This document shows positions 18,491 through 27,126 of a stretch of 64,000 nt of DNA, in pieces (position 1 is the stretch's first letter; each line of letters starts with the position of its first letter). The notes under the pieces were generated by a model, which saw nothing but the letters and a program-made list of their open reading frames with translations, was not told the DNA's origin and did not search any database. The stretch is taken from assembly GCA_017527905.1 (NCBI GenBank), contig JAFXPK010000042.1, positions 28,059-92,058 of the forward strand, in the 5' to 3' direction. This stretch comes from Paludibacteraceae bacterium. GTDB lineage: Bacteria; Bacteroidota; Bacteroidia; Bacteroidales; Paludibacteraceae. The position numbers and the translations under genes are program-made.

Positions 18491-19369
18491 ATGGAAAAAA
18501 TCATCATATTCGGCAACAAGTACAGGGAAGAAGTCATCAAGCACACCAATGTGTTAGCGAAAGCATTCAGAAACAAAGGCGTGGAAGTCGGCATAGAGAA
18601 AGACTTCTGCCAATTTCTCATAGAAAAAGGTTGCGACTTGTCCTACCCGCACTTCGTCATCGACGAGGACTGCGGGAATGCGGATATGGCCTTCAGCATC
18701 GGTGGCGACGGTACCTTCATCCGGGCGGCGGCGAAAATCGGCAAGAGCGGAATACCGCTGCTGGGTATCAACGCGGGTCGTCTCGGATTCCTCGCGGACG
18801 TCTCCGGCGACGAAATCAACAATGCGGTGGACGAAATCATGGACGGCAAATATAAAATCGAGGAACGGTCGCTCCTCCGCCTGCACACGGAAGACCGGCT
18901 GTACACCGACTTCAACTACGCCCTAAACGAAATCGCGGTATTGAAGCGGGACTCCTCCGCCATGATCACCATACATGCTTGGGCCAACGGCGTCTTCGTC
19001 AACTCCTACCAAGCCGACGGTCTCCTCGTGGCCACCTCAACGGGTTCCACGGCCTACTCCATGAGCGTCGGCGGACCAATCGTGGTGCCTCAGGCCTCCA
19101 ACTTCATCCTGACGCCTGTCGCACCGCACAGCATCAACGTCCGCCCTATCATCATCCCAGACACATGGGACATCGAGCTGAAAGTGGAAAGCCGCAACAA
19201 GCATTTCCTCATCGCACTGGACGGACGTAACAATATTTTCGACGACAAGACAACACTCTCCATCCGCAAGGCGGACTTCACCATTAAAACAGTGAAGCGC
19301 GAAGACCAAGACTTCTTCTGCACGCTACGCACAAAACTCAGATGGGGCAACGACGAAAGGGAACGCTAG
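18491..19369 (+). CDS. nadK: NAD kinase
   Basis: Phosphorylates NAD to NADP with ATP or polyphosphate; essential NADP supply. 292 residues. The GGDGT motif (SIGGDGTFIRAA, near residue 75), the NxGxLGFL motif (GINAGRLGFLADV) and the substrate-binding DGLLVATSTGSTAYSMS stretch are all intact. It begins after the bL31 terminator and stops 3 nt before fmt, so nadK-fmt is an operon. No promoter with both boxes was recognised in the short gap. Confidence 0.97.
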   Translation: MEKIIIFGNKYREEVIKHTNVLAKAFRNKGVEVGIEKDFCQFLIEKGCDLSYPHFVIDEDCGNADMAFSIGGDGTFIRAAAKIGKSGIPLLGINAGRLGFLADVSGDEINNAVDEIMDGKYKIEERSLLRLHTEDRLYTDFNYALNEIAVLKRDSSAMITIHAWANGVFVNSYQADGLLVATSTGSTAYSMSVGGPIVVPQASNFILTPVAPHSINVRPIIIPDTWDIELKVESRNKHFLIALDGRNNIFDDKTTLSIRKADFTIKTVKREDQDFFCTLRTKLRWGNDERER

Positions 19370-19372
19370 GAC

Positions 19373-20341
19373 ATGGGAAAGAAAGATTTGCGCATCGTAT
19401 ATATGGGGACGCCCGATTTCGCGGTCGAACCTTTAAAGAGACTTGTGGAGGGCGGATATAACGTCGTGGGCTGCATCACCATGCCCGACAAACCTGCAGG
19501 AAGAGGCCACAAGATACAATTCTCTCCAGTGAAGGAGTATGCGTTAGAGAAAGGCATCCCCCTCCTACAACCCGAGAAACTCAAAGACGAGGCATTCCAA
19601 TCAGACCTGAAGGCTTGGAACGCGGACCTTCAAATCGTCGTGGCCTTCCGCATGTTGCCGGAATCCGTCTGGAACATGCCACGCCTAGGCACATTCAACC
19701 TACATGCCTCCCTTTTGCCTCAATACAGAGGAGCCGCCCCCATCAACTGGGCGGTCATCAACGGAGAAAAAGAGACGGGAGTCACCACCTTCTTCCTCAC
19801 CCACGACATCGACACGGGTAACATCATCATGCAGGAGAAGGTGAAGATCGATGAGACCGACAACGTAGGCACCGTCCACGACAAACTCATGACACTCGGC
19901 GCAGACCTCGTCACGAAGACAGTGGACAAAATACTCGACGGAACCATCACCACCACCCAGCAATCCATGCTATACAAGGATCCGTCCGAACTAAAACCCG
20001 CCCCTAAAATCTTCAAGGAGACATGTAAGATTGACTTCAACCAGAAGGCAAAAAACATACACAACCTCGTGAGGGGACTATCCCCCTACCCCGCCGCATG
20101 GTGCGAAATGGTTGGGAAAGACGGGAACATAACCTCCATCAAAACATTTGAGACAGAAGTCGTCAGCGATAAAAGCAACGGCACCCCCGGGACATTCTCC
20201 TTCGACAAAAAAAACATCGAGGTGAACACCGGAGAGGGAATCCTACGCATCAAGTCATTGCAATATCCAGGGAAAAAAAGGCTAAGCGCAGAAGAATTTC
20301 TCAGAGGATTCAAGATGGATGAGGTGGAAAAATTCAGTTAG
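19373..20341 (+). CDS. fmt: Methionyl-tRNA formyltransferase
   Basis: Transfers a formyl group from 10-formyl-THF to Met-tRNAfMet for translation initiation. 322 residues. Catalytic formyltransferase domain (about 1-205) with MGTPDFAV, the folate-binding HASLLPQYRGAAPINWAV loop (Asn/His active-site residues in FNLHASLLP) and THDIDTGNII; C-terminal Fmt_C OB-like domain (about 210-320). Start chosen at 19373, three bases after the nadK stop. Second gene of the nadK-fmt operon. Confidence 0.97.
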   Translation: MGKKDLRIVYMGTPDFAVEPLKRLVEGGYNVVGCITMPDKPAGRGHKIQFSPVKEYALEKGIPLLQPEKLKDEAFQSDLKAWNADLQIVVAFRMLPESVWNMPRLGTFNLHASLLPQYRGAAPINWAVINGEKETGVTTFFLTHDIDTGNIIMQEKVKIDETDNVGTVHDKLMTLGADLVTKTVDKILDGTITTTQQSMLYKDPSELKPAPKIFKETCKIDFNQKAKNIHNLVRGLSPYPAAWCEMVGKDGNITSIKTFETEVVSDKSNGTPGTFSFDKKNIEVNTGEGILRIKSLQYPGKKRLSAEEFLRGFKMDEVEKFS

Positions 20342-20389
20342 GAAACGATTTTTAACTATTTTTCAAAACCACGTTACGGATTTTTTGCA

Positions 20390-20397
20390 TATATTTG
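20390..20397 (+). promoter_or_regulatory. -7 element of the ECF sigma factor gene
   Basis: TATATTTG matches TAnnTTTG, about 104 nt before the start codon. No -33 TTTG at the right distance. It implies a leader of roughly 95 nt. Confidence 0.4.
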
Positions 20398-20500
20398 CAT
20401 TAATGAAAGCATAAATAGAGAAACGAAATAAAGTATAAATACAACTAAAAACTATTTGCCTATCGACACACGCATACTCAATTTTTAAACGTGAAAGAGT

Positions 20501-21094
20501 ATGATCATCAACAAATCGATGACCGACGACGAGTTGGTCAAACTATATGAGGATGGCGTCAATGAAGCTTTTGATGCGTTATTGTTGCGCCATAAAGACA
20601 GGGTGTTCACAAACATCTACATGTCCGTTCGGGACAAAGACATCGCCAACGACATATTCCAAGAGACGTTCATGAAGGCGATATGTACCATCAAGCAAGG
20701 GAAATACACAGAGAAAGGCAAATTCTTCCCCTGGATCATCCGAATCGCGCACAATCTCATCATCGACCAATACAGGACAGAAAAATCCGAGAACACCATC
20801 TCAAACGACGAGGATGACGAGCTCGACCTTTTCAATGACATCCGCCTATACGACGAGAATGTGGAAGATGTAATGATCAGAGAACAGATATACGAAGATG
20901 TCGTCAAGCTCATGAACCATTTGCCAGACAACCAAAAGGACGTCCTACGCATGAGGTTCTTCGAAGACCTCAGTTTCAAAGAGATAGCCGACGCAACAGG
21001 CGTAAGCATCAACACCGCCTTGGGCAGAATGCGCTATGCGATCCTAAATCTCAGAAAACTAGCGGAAGAGAACGACATTTTCCTCTGCCAATAG
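20501..21094 (+). CDS. ECF-type RNA polymerase sigma factor
   Basis: Sigma-70 family factor of the two-domain (region 2 plus region 4) type, 197 residues. Region 2 shows DIFQETFMKAI and FFPWIIRIAHNLIIDQYR; a short acidic linker (EDDELDLFNDI) separates it from region 4, which ends in an HTH (FKEIADATGVSINTALGRMRYA). No anti-sigma gene is adjacent and the gene stands alone between fmt and tRNA-Asp, each with its own signals. This resembles stand-alone ECF-like factors of Bacteroidetes with no linked FecR gene; its regulon and signal cannot be read from the sequence. Confidence 0.93.
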   Translation: MIINKSMTDDELVKLYEDGVNEAFDALLLRHKDRVFTNIYMSVRDKDIANDIFQETFMKAICTIKQGKYTEKGKFFPWIIRIAHNLIIDQYRTEKSENTISNDEDDELDLFNDIRLYDENVEDVMIREQIYEDVVKLMNHLPDNQKDVLRMRFFEDLSFKEIADATGVSINTALGRMRYAILNLRKLAEENDIFLCQ

Positions 21095-21122
21095 TCAACA
21101 AACAATCACCACACACTTGAAC

Positions 21123-21170
21123 GGAAGGATGGTTGTCGTCAAATCACGGCGATACCCATCCTTCCCTTTT
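21123..21170 (+). terminator. Sigma factor gene terminator
   Basis: GGAAGGATGG (21123-21132) pairs with CCATCCTTCC (21156-21165), loop of 23 nt with some internal pairing, followed by CTTTTCC. Confidence 0.6.
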
Positions 21171-21200
21171 CCTAGCCCCACCAATCACCCGACAGAGCAC

Positions 21201-21233
21201 AAAAAAAGAGGGCGAACCATTGTTCGTCCTCTT
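21201..21233 (-). terminator. tRNA-Asp terminator
   Basis: AAGAGGGCGAAC (21206-21217) pairs with GTTCGTCCTCTT (21222-21233), 4-nt loop; the minus strand then reads TTTTTGTGC. It lies 4 nt after the mature tRNA 3' end. Confidence 0.85.
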
Positions 21234-21237
21234 CTAG

Positions 21238-21311
21238 CGGTGCGGACGGGACTCGAACCCGTGACCCCATGCGTGACAGGCATGTATTCTAACCAGCTGA
21301 ACTACCGTACC
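21238..21311 (-). tRNA. tRNA-Asp (GTC)
   Basis: 74-nt cloverleaf on the minus strand. Anticodon GTC in the loop CTGTCAC, T-loop GGTTCGAGTCC, discriminator G as expected for Asp. CCA is not encoded. The acceptor stem is GGTACGG/CCGCACC, with an A-C mismatch at pair 4-69; the other six pairs are canonical. Own promoter (21342) and terminator (21201). Confidence 0.95.
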
Positions 21312-21341
21312 TTCAACAACCGTTCTCTCTCGATTGCGGTG

Positions 21342-21372
21342 CAAAGGTAATCATAATTTTGATTCCGGCAAA
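21342..21372 (-). promoter_or_regulatory. tRNA-Asp promoter
   Basis: Minus-strand -33 TTTG (21372-21369), 19-nt spacer, -7 TACCTTTG (21349-21342), 30 nt before the tRNA. Full match to the Bacteroidetes consensus. Confidence 0.75.
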
Positions 21373-21473
21373 CATCCTGACAACTTTTTTCGGAAAAAAT
21401 TCCGTTAACAATTTTTATCAGAAGTTCTCGTTATCTTTACAAAAAAATTAAAACGAAAGGAAAGACGAAGACG

Positions 21474-22256
21474 ATGGAGTTAACAGACACGCACTCACAC
21501 CTATACGAGGACGAGTTCAAGGAGGACAGGGAAGATGCCATCCTGAGATTGAAGGAGAAGCACGTCACAAGCGTTTATCTACCCAACATAGACAGAGAGA
21601 GCATAGAGAAGATGCTTCAACTATACAGAAGCGACAAAAAGCTTTTTCACATCATGATGGGTCTCCACCCGACCAGCGTAAAAGAGGACTACAAAGAAGT
21701 CCTTCAACAAATATGGGGGGAATTATCCGGAGAGGAGATATGCGGCATCGGAGAGATCGGCATAGATTTATATTGGGACAGGACCTACCTCAAGGAACAA
21801 ACGGACGCCTTCGAGATCCAGGTAGACTGGGCGGCGCAACACGAACTACCCATCGTCATACACACCCGCAAAGCATTCGAAGAGGCCTTCGCTTCCCTAA
21901 GAAAATTCGACAAGAACAAGCTACGGGGCATATTCCACTGTTACTCGGGATCTTTGGAAACAGCAAAAGAAATATTCAAGCTAGGAGACTTCAGTCTAGG
22001 CATCGGCGGCGTGCTCACTTTCAAGAATGCGGGACTTGCGCAAGTGGTCAAAGAGATCCCATTGGAGAAATTAGTACTGGAAACAGACTGCCCCTACCTC
22101 ACACCCGCACCGCACAGAGGAGAAAGGAACGAAACATCCTACGTCTTCCACGTGGCCGAGAAACTTGCGGAGATAAAGGGTCTTAGCTTAGAAGAGATCG
22201 CGGAAGCGACCACCCGCAACGCAAGAAACATTTTCAAGGGGGAAGACTCTCTTTGA
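21474..22256 (+). CDS. TatD family metal-dependent hydrolase
   Basis: TIM-barrel metallohydrolase of the TatD nuclease family, 260 residues. Metal ligands are visible: THSHL near the N-terminus, Glu in GIGEIGIDLYWD, HTRKAF (His), FHCYSG (His) and ETDCPYL (Asp). Family members show 3'-5' DNase activity or act on tRNA-derived or D-amino-acyl substrates. It begins a + strand run with the FAH-family gene (38-nt gap) and PorU. Whether it is the TatD or YcfH subtype cannot be told. Confidence 0.92.
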   Translation: MELTDTHSHLYEDEFKEDREDAILRLKEKHVTSVYLPNIDRESIEKMLQLYRSDKKLFHIMMGLHPTSVKEDYKEVLQQIWGELSGEEICGIGEIGIDLYWDRTYLKEQTDAFEIQVDWAAQHELPIVIHTRKAFEEAFASLRKFDKNKLRGIFHCYSGSLETAKEIFKLGDFSLGIGGVLTFKNAGLAQVVKEIPLEKLVLETDCPYLTPAPHRGERNETSYVFHVAEKLAEIKGLSLEEIAEATTRNARNIFKGEDSL

Positions 22257-22270
22257 AGCATAAAATATAG

Positions 22271-22278
22271 TATATTTG
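22271..22278 (+). promoter_or_regulatory. Possible internal -7 element before the FAH-family gene
   Basis: TATATTTG (TAnnTTTG) occurs in the 38-nt gap after tatD. A TTTG lies upstream but only 15 nt away, shorter than usual. It may give a second transcript for the FAH gene and porU. Confidence 0.35.
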
Positions 22279-22294
22279 TAAAAACATAAGAAAG

Positions 22295-22906
22295 ATGAAG
22301 ATATTAGCAGTTGGATGGAATTATGCGGAACACAACAAAGAGCTGAATCCCACGCAGTTGCCTAAACATCCGGTGATATTCATGAAGCCGGAGACGGCAT
22401 TGCTGAAAGACAACAAGCCGTTCTATCTCCCGGACTTCTCGGAGAGAATAGACTACGAATGCGAATTGGTGGTGCGCATATCCAAGATGGGGAAAAACAT
22501 TTCCAAGAAATTCGCCAACCGCTACTACGACGAGATAGGGCTAGGCGTCGACTTCACCGCGAGGGATTTGCAGAACGAATTCAAGGCGGCGGGAGCACCT
22601 TGGGAAATCTGCAAAGGATTCGACAACTCAGCGCCCGTAAGCGAATTCATCAGCAAAGAAGGATTTGACATTAACAGCCTGCGCTTCTCACTGAAGAAAA
22701 ACGGGGAGACCGTACAACAAGGGAACACCTCCGATATGATATTCAGCGTCGACGAAATCATCGAATATGTAAGTAAATTTTTCACACTAAAGACAGGAGA
22801 CCTCATCTTCACCGGCACTCCTGTAGGCGTGGGACCCGTTCACATCAACGATCGATTGGAAGGTTACATCGAAGATAAACTAATGTTCCAATTCGACGTA
22901 TTGTAA
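22295..22906 (+). CDS. Fumarylacetoacetate hydrolase (FAH) family protein
   Basis: 203-residue FAH-fold enzyme. Metal-binding acidic residues are visible in DYECELVVRI (the E-x-E pattern) and in GVDFTARDLQNEFK; the C-terminal GDLIFTGTPVGVGPV is the family signature. Members of this length include acylpyruvases and oxaloacetate decarboxylases/tautomerases that act on beta-diketo acids. No catabolic genes are adjacent, so a housekeeping clean-up role such as acylpyruvate or oxaloacetate enol handling is plausible but inferred. It lies 19 nt upstream of porU and is likely cotranscribed. Confidence 0.9.
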   Translation: MKILAVGWNYAEHNKELNPTQLPKHPVIFMKPETALLKDNKPFYLPDFSERIDYECELVVRISKMGKNISKKFANRYYDEIGLGVDFTARDLQNEFKAAGAPWEICKGFDNSAPVSEFISKEGFDINSLRFSLKKNGETVQQGNTSDMIFSVDEIIEYVSKFFTLKTGDLIFTGTPVGVGPVHINDRLEGYIEDKLMFQFDVL

Positions 22907-22925
22907 AAACAAAAAACAAAGCATC

Positions 22926-25900
22926 ATGAAATCGAAGCAATTCCTTTACCCAATCATCGCAACCGTTTTACTCCTCTTTTCATGGGCAAACGTGGGAGCA
23001 ACAAAATATGCGGAACATTCAGTCCTCGCTTCCGGCTCTTGGACTAAAATTAGCGTGCAAGAAACCGGTGTATGCAAAATAACATATGATCAATTAAGGG
23101 AGATGGGATTCTCCAACCCGAAAGAGGTGCACATATACGGATATGGAGGCGCCATGCTAAGCGAAAACTTTAGCACCGAAAAGACCGATGATCTCAACGA
23201 GACACCCATCTATGATTCAGGCTCCGCCATCTACTTCTATGCGCAGGGCCCAATCAAATGGAACTACAGGGGGATGAACAAAAAACACCCATTCGACATT
23301 AGCTCAAACATCTACTCCAGCTACGGCTACTACTTCCTGACCAGCAATTCTACAGAGAGGAACCTCATCGGCCAAGCTCCTGCCGTGGAGGAGTCCGAGG
23401 ATGAGATTGAAATAACGAATTACATAGAGCACATCGTCCACAAGAAAGAAGAGACGAACCTTGTCTCCTCCGGTAAAGGATGGGTAGGAGACGAGACCCC
23501 AATGGGGCAAAAGGTCACTTTGGAATTCAACGTGCCAGACATAGACATCGACGAACTAGGAAGTTTATACCTCAGTTTGTTGGCCCATTCCGACAGGAAC
23601 AGCACTGCCCGGATCATCTTCGGGGGAGAGACCTACGTGCAAGAAGTTCCTTTCAGCAACAAGGAAGCAGCCGCCATGCCAGTGGAGAAAACAATCGTAT
23701 GGTTACCTTCGCAGGAAGAAAACGACGTCATAATCACCTACTTGGCTAATAACGGAACAGACAAACTATGGGTGGACCAAATTGTTCTATCCGCCTATAG
23801 AAAGCTGAAAATAAACAACGGGATCATGTATTTCCGCAATCCCAACACGGAAGAATTAGGCACATACAAATACGTCATCACCAACGCCACCCCGCAAACG
23901 ATAGTATGGAACATCTCCAACCCTCAGCAGGTGGAACAGATGCCGACCGAAAACAACGGAAACGAGGTGACATTTAGGAGAGGACAGTCCGCAATGGAAG
24001 AATTCGTGGCATTCGACCCTTCCAGCACACAATTCGTCAAGGCAGAATTGGTAGGAAATGTCGCCAACCAAGATTTGCACGCCATGCAAGACATTGACTT
24101 CATCATCATCTCCAACGAGGCGTTCCTCTCCGAGGCTCAAAGATTAGCGGAACTACACCAAGAGCATGACAACATCAGCACACTGGTTGTCACTCCAGAA
24201 GAAATCTTCAATGAGTTTTCTTCCGGAACGCCAGACGCAAGCGCCATCCGCTGGTTCCTGAAGATGTTCTACGACAGAGGGGAACGACAAAAACAGGTAC
24301 TGCTCTTCGGAGATGGCATCTACGACAACAGAGGTATACTAAAGGAGACGAGGGGACTCAACTACGTCATCACCTACCAAGGAGGCAACAAGTATCAAGA
24401 AGCCAACTCATATGTCAGCGACAGCTACTTCTGCTTCCTCAATGACAACAACAACTCAAAATTATCCTTAGGAGAGATGAAGATGGACTACGGAATCGGA
24501 AGATTGCCAGTCTCCTCCCTAACGCAAGCCACCAACATGGTGAACAAAGTTGAGAAATACCTCACCGCCAACAAATACGGAGATTGGAGGAACAAAGTTC
24601 TCCTCGTCGCCGACGATAACGAAGAGGGGAAAAACAGCATCAATAAATTCTTCTCCTATTCGGACAACATCGGAGAAATCATACACACCAAGGATCCTTC
24701 CATGGAAATCCAAAAAGTACACTTCGACTCTTACACAAGAGTCGTAGGTTCGAATGGCAACCGATATCCTGAAGTGGAGGAAATCATCAACAAAAGCATA
24801 CAGGACGGTATCCTCATCATGAATTATATCGGACACAGTGGAGAATTGGCATGGTCCGCGGAAAGAGTTTTCACCCAGAACCAAGCCGGCACCATCTTCA
24901 ACGAGAAGCAAGGATTCTGGTTCACCGCCAGCTGCCGTTTCGCAGTCTTCGACGAACGTGTATCCTCCGCAGGAGAAGACCTCATACTCAACCCGAACGG
25001 AGGCGCATTAACACTGTTTTGCGCCGCCAGAACGGTTTACGATTATCACAACGACAACCTGAACAGAGCATACGTCAGCAATCTATTCTCCAGAGACGAA
25101 GAGACTAAACTGCCGCTTCCTATCGGAGAGATATGCAAATTGGCGAAGAACACATTGGACAACGACTCCAACAAGATGTCATACACCCTTTTCGGAGATC
25201 CTATGCTGAGAATATGCTACCCGAAAGGAAACGTCTTAACTGACTCCATCACCCTAATCGAAGGTGGCGTCACAGACACCATCCATGCACTTTCAGAAGT
25301 AAAAGTCTATGGGCACGTCGAAGACGATCAGAACAACCTCATGAGCCATTTCAACGGGAAAGTAGACATCATCTTATACGACAAGGAAGTCACGCTAAGC
25401 ACAAAGGGAAACACATTCGAAACGGAAGAAGAGAAGGAAAACAAGAAACATAGATACAAAGATAGGACAACCATCCTGTTCTCCGGAAAGGCAGAAGTGA
25501 AAAACGGGCAGTTCTCCTTCGTCTTCAAGGTTCCGAAAGACATTAACTACAATTACGGAACCGGCAGAATACATTACTATGCGATGGACGAATCCCTCGA
25601 CTACGATGCGGACGGATACTCGGAAAAGTTCATCATCGGAGGGAGCATCCAAAACGATTCTCAAGACGACTGCGGCCCAGACATCAGGATGTACATGAAC
25701 CACAACGCCTTCCTGTCAGGAGATAAAGTCAACGAGACGCCTGTCCTATTCGCAGAGATAAGCGACAAGAACGGAATCAATGCCTCCGGAAGCGGTATAG
25801 GCCACGAAATCACACTGACCCTCAGCGGAAATCAAACGCCTATCATCCTGAATAAAGACTTTACCTATGACCTGGACAGCTACTCAGACGGTACAATCAA

Positions 25901-26327
25901 CTACCAATTCTCCAAGCTGGAGCCTGGGCATTATACCGCGACGCTCAAGGTATGGGATCTCCTGAACAACTCGTCCCAAAAGAGCATAGAATTCGTTGTG
26001 GACTATGACAACGACATACGCACAGACAAAGTCACGATCACACCTTCCTTCGCAAAGGAAAACGCACAGATCAACGTATTCCACGACATGCCGAACACCG
26101 TTCAGAATTACACGTTCATCATCTATAACAGCTTAGGGAAAATCATCCGGGAGACCACACCGACGCAAGAACGAATCGAGAAGAGCTACACCTGGGAATG
26201 GGACTTGAAAGACAACAAAGGGACCAGGGTACCCGCAGGAACGTATCTTGTAAGAGTCGAGCATGAAAACGAGGAGGGCGAACACCACGGATTGACCCAG
26301 AAAATGATCGTACTCCCAGAAAAATAA
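22926..26327 (+). CDS. porU: Type IX secretion system sortase PorU (C25 peptidase)
   Basis: Outer-membrane-associated cysteine protease that removes the C-terminal signal of type IX cargo and couples it to the surface glycolipid. 1133 residues: signal peptide (1-25), N-terminal PorU-type region (about 30-340), gingipain-like C25 catalytic domain (about 380-770), then Ig/FlgD-like C-terminal domains (about 800-1133). Catalytic His lies in MNYIGHSGELAW and catalytic Cys in FTASCRFAVFD. Length and layout match PorU rather than gingipains, and no sorting signal of its own is seen at the C-terminus. PorV, its usual partner, is not in the window. The two giant repeat proteins at 8.4 and 61.4 kb are plausible clients. 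Confidence 0.93.
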   Translation: MKSKQFLYPIIATVLLLFSWANVGATKYAEHSVLASGSWTKISVQETGVCKITYDQLREMGFSNPKEVHIYGYGGAMLSENFSTEKTDDLNETPIYDSGSAIYFYAQGPIKWNYRGMNKKHPFDISSNIYSSYGYYFLTSNSTERNLIGQAPAVEESEDEIEITNYIEHIVHKKEETNLVSSGKGWVGDETPMGQKVTLEFNVPDIDIDELGSLYLSLLAHSDRNSTARIIFGGETYVQEVPFSNKEAAAMPVEKTIVWLPSQEENDVIITYLANNGTDKLWVDQIVLSAYRKLKINNGIMYFRNPNTEELGTYKYVITNATPQTIVWNISNPQQVEQMPTENNGNEVTFRRGQSAMEEFVAFDPSSTQFVKAELVGNVANQDLHAMQDIDFIIISNEAFLSEAQRLAELHQEHDNISTLVVTPEEIFNEFSSGTPDASAIRWFLKMFYDRGERQKQVLLFGDGIYDNRGILKETRGLNYVITYQGGNKYQEANSYVSDSYFCFLNDNNNSKLSLGEMKMDYGIGRLPVSSLTQATNMVNKVEKYLTANKYGDWRNKVLLVADDNEEGKNSINKFFSYSDNIGEIIHTKDPSMEIQKVHFDSYTRVVGSNGNRYPEVEEIINKSIQDGILIMNYIGHSGELAWSAERVFTQNQAGTIFNEKQGFWFTASCRFAVFDERVSSAGEDLILNPNGGALTLFCAARTVYDYHNDNLNRAYVSNLFSRDEETKLPLPIGEICKLAKNTLDNDSNKMSYTLFGDPMLRICYPKGNVLTDSITLIEGGVTDTIHALSEVKVYGHVEDDQNNLMSHFNGKVDIILYDKEVTLSTKGNTFETEEEKENKKHRYKDRTTILFSGKAEVKNGQFSFVFKVPKDINYNYGTGRIHYYAMDESLDYDADGYSEKFIIGGSIQNDSQDDCGPDIRMYMNHNAFLSGDKVNETPVLFAEISDKNGINASGSGIGHEITLTLSGNQTPIILNKDFTYDLDSYSDGTINYQFSKLEPGHYTATLKVWDLLNNSSQKSIEFVVDYDNDIRTDKVTITPSFAKENAQINVFHDMPNTVQNYTFIIYNSLGKIIRETTPTQERIEKSYTWEWDLKDNKGTRVPAGTYLVRVEHENEEGEHHGLTQKMIVLPEK

Positions 26328-26380
26328 GAGAAATACAACGCAGAGAAAATATATTATAACATTTTTTCACAAAAAAATTA

Positions 26381-26388
26381 TACATTCG
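26381..26388 (+). promoter_or_regulatory. Possible -7 element of the Crp-like regulator gene
   Basis: TACATTCG, a TAnnTTYG-type box, 35 nt before the ATG at 26423, in an AT-rich 95-nt gap after porU. No -33 box found. Confidence 0.35.
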
Positions 26389-26422
26389 CGATAACAATGT
26401 TATTGAACATATTTTGAACGAA

Positions 26423-27124
26423 ATGATAAAAAAAGGAGAACAAGAGAATCCGAGTATAGAAGAAGTTTCAACTGTATGGAACGTACTGACGGAAGACCAG
26501 TTAACGTATCTGAAGGCGAACTACATCGTACGGAAATACAAGAAAAACGAAATCATTTATTGCGAAGGAGAGACACCGACACACGTGTTGTGCGTCGCCA
26601 AAGGCAAACTAAAGATCTATAGGATCGGAACGGGGGGAAGAAGTCAAATCGTCAGGATGGTGAAACCAGGCGAAATGCTAGCCTATAGGGCCATGTTCGC
26701 ACAAGAGAACTTCGTCACAAACGCATGCGCCTTCGAACCGTCCGTCATCTATATGATTCCCCAGGCTGTCATCCACAACCTGATCGTTCAAAATAGCGAA
26801 TTAGCTTGGTACTTCATACAAAAATTATCCACGGATTTAGGCATCGCGGACAAGAGAGCGGTAACCCTCACACAGAAACACGTAAGAGGAAGATTGGCAG
26901 AATCCCTGTTATTCCTAAGAGACAACTACGGGTATGAGGAAGACAACGCAACCATCAACGTCCGATTGTCAAGAGAAGACCTTGCCAGCCTTTCCAACAT
27001 GACGACTTCCAATGCGATACGCACACTCTCCGGCCTCGCTCACGAAAACATCATCGAATTGGATGGAAGGAAGATCAAAATATTGGACGAAAAATATCTA
27101 ATCACTTTAAGTAAAATAGGATAA
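26423..27124 (+). CDS. Crp/Fnr family transcriptional regulator
   Basis: DNA-binding regulator, 233 residues from ATG 26423; a TTG nine bases earlier is in frame but less likely. N-terminal cyclic-nucleotide-binding-type beta-roll (about 20-135, with IIYCEGETPTHVLCVAKGKLK) and C-terminal Crp HTH (about 150-220, LSREDLASLSNMTTSNAIRTLSGL). No Fnr-type N-terminal cysteine cluster. It differs clearly from the four smaller Crp-like proteins at 58-61 kb. Its stop is 2 nt before tyrA, so the two are translationally close and probably cotranscribed; whether it controls tyrA is unknown. Confidence 0.9.
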   Translation: MIKKGEQENPSIEEVSTVWNVLTEDQLTYLKANYIVRKYKKNEIIYCEGETPTHVLCVAKGKLKIYRIGTGGRSQIVRMVKPGEMLAYRAMFAQENFVTNACAFEPSVIYMIPQAVIHNLIVQNSELAWYFIQKLSTDLGIADKRAVTLTQKHVRGRLAESLLFLRDNYGYEEDNATINVRLSREDLASLSNMTTSNAIRTLSGLAHENIIELDGRKIKILDEKYLITLSKIG

Positions 27125-27126
27125 CC

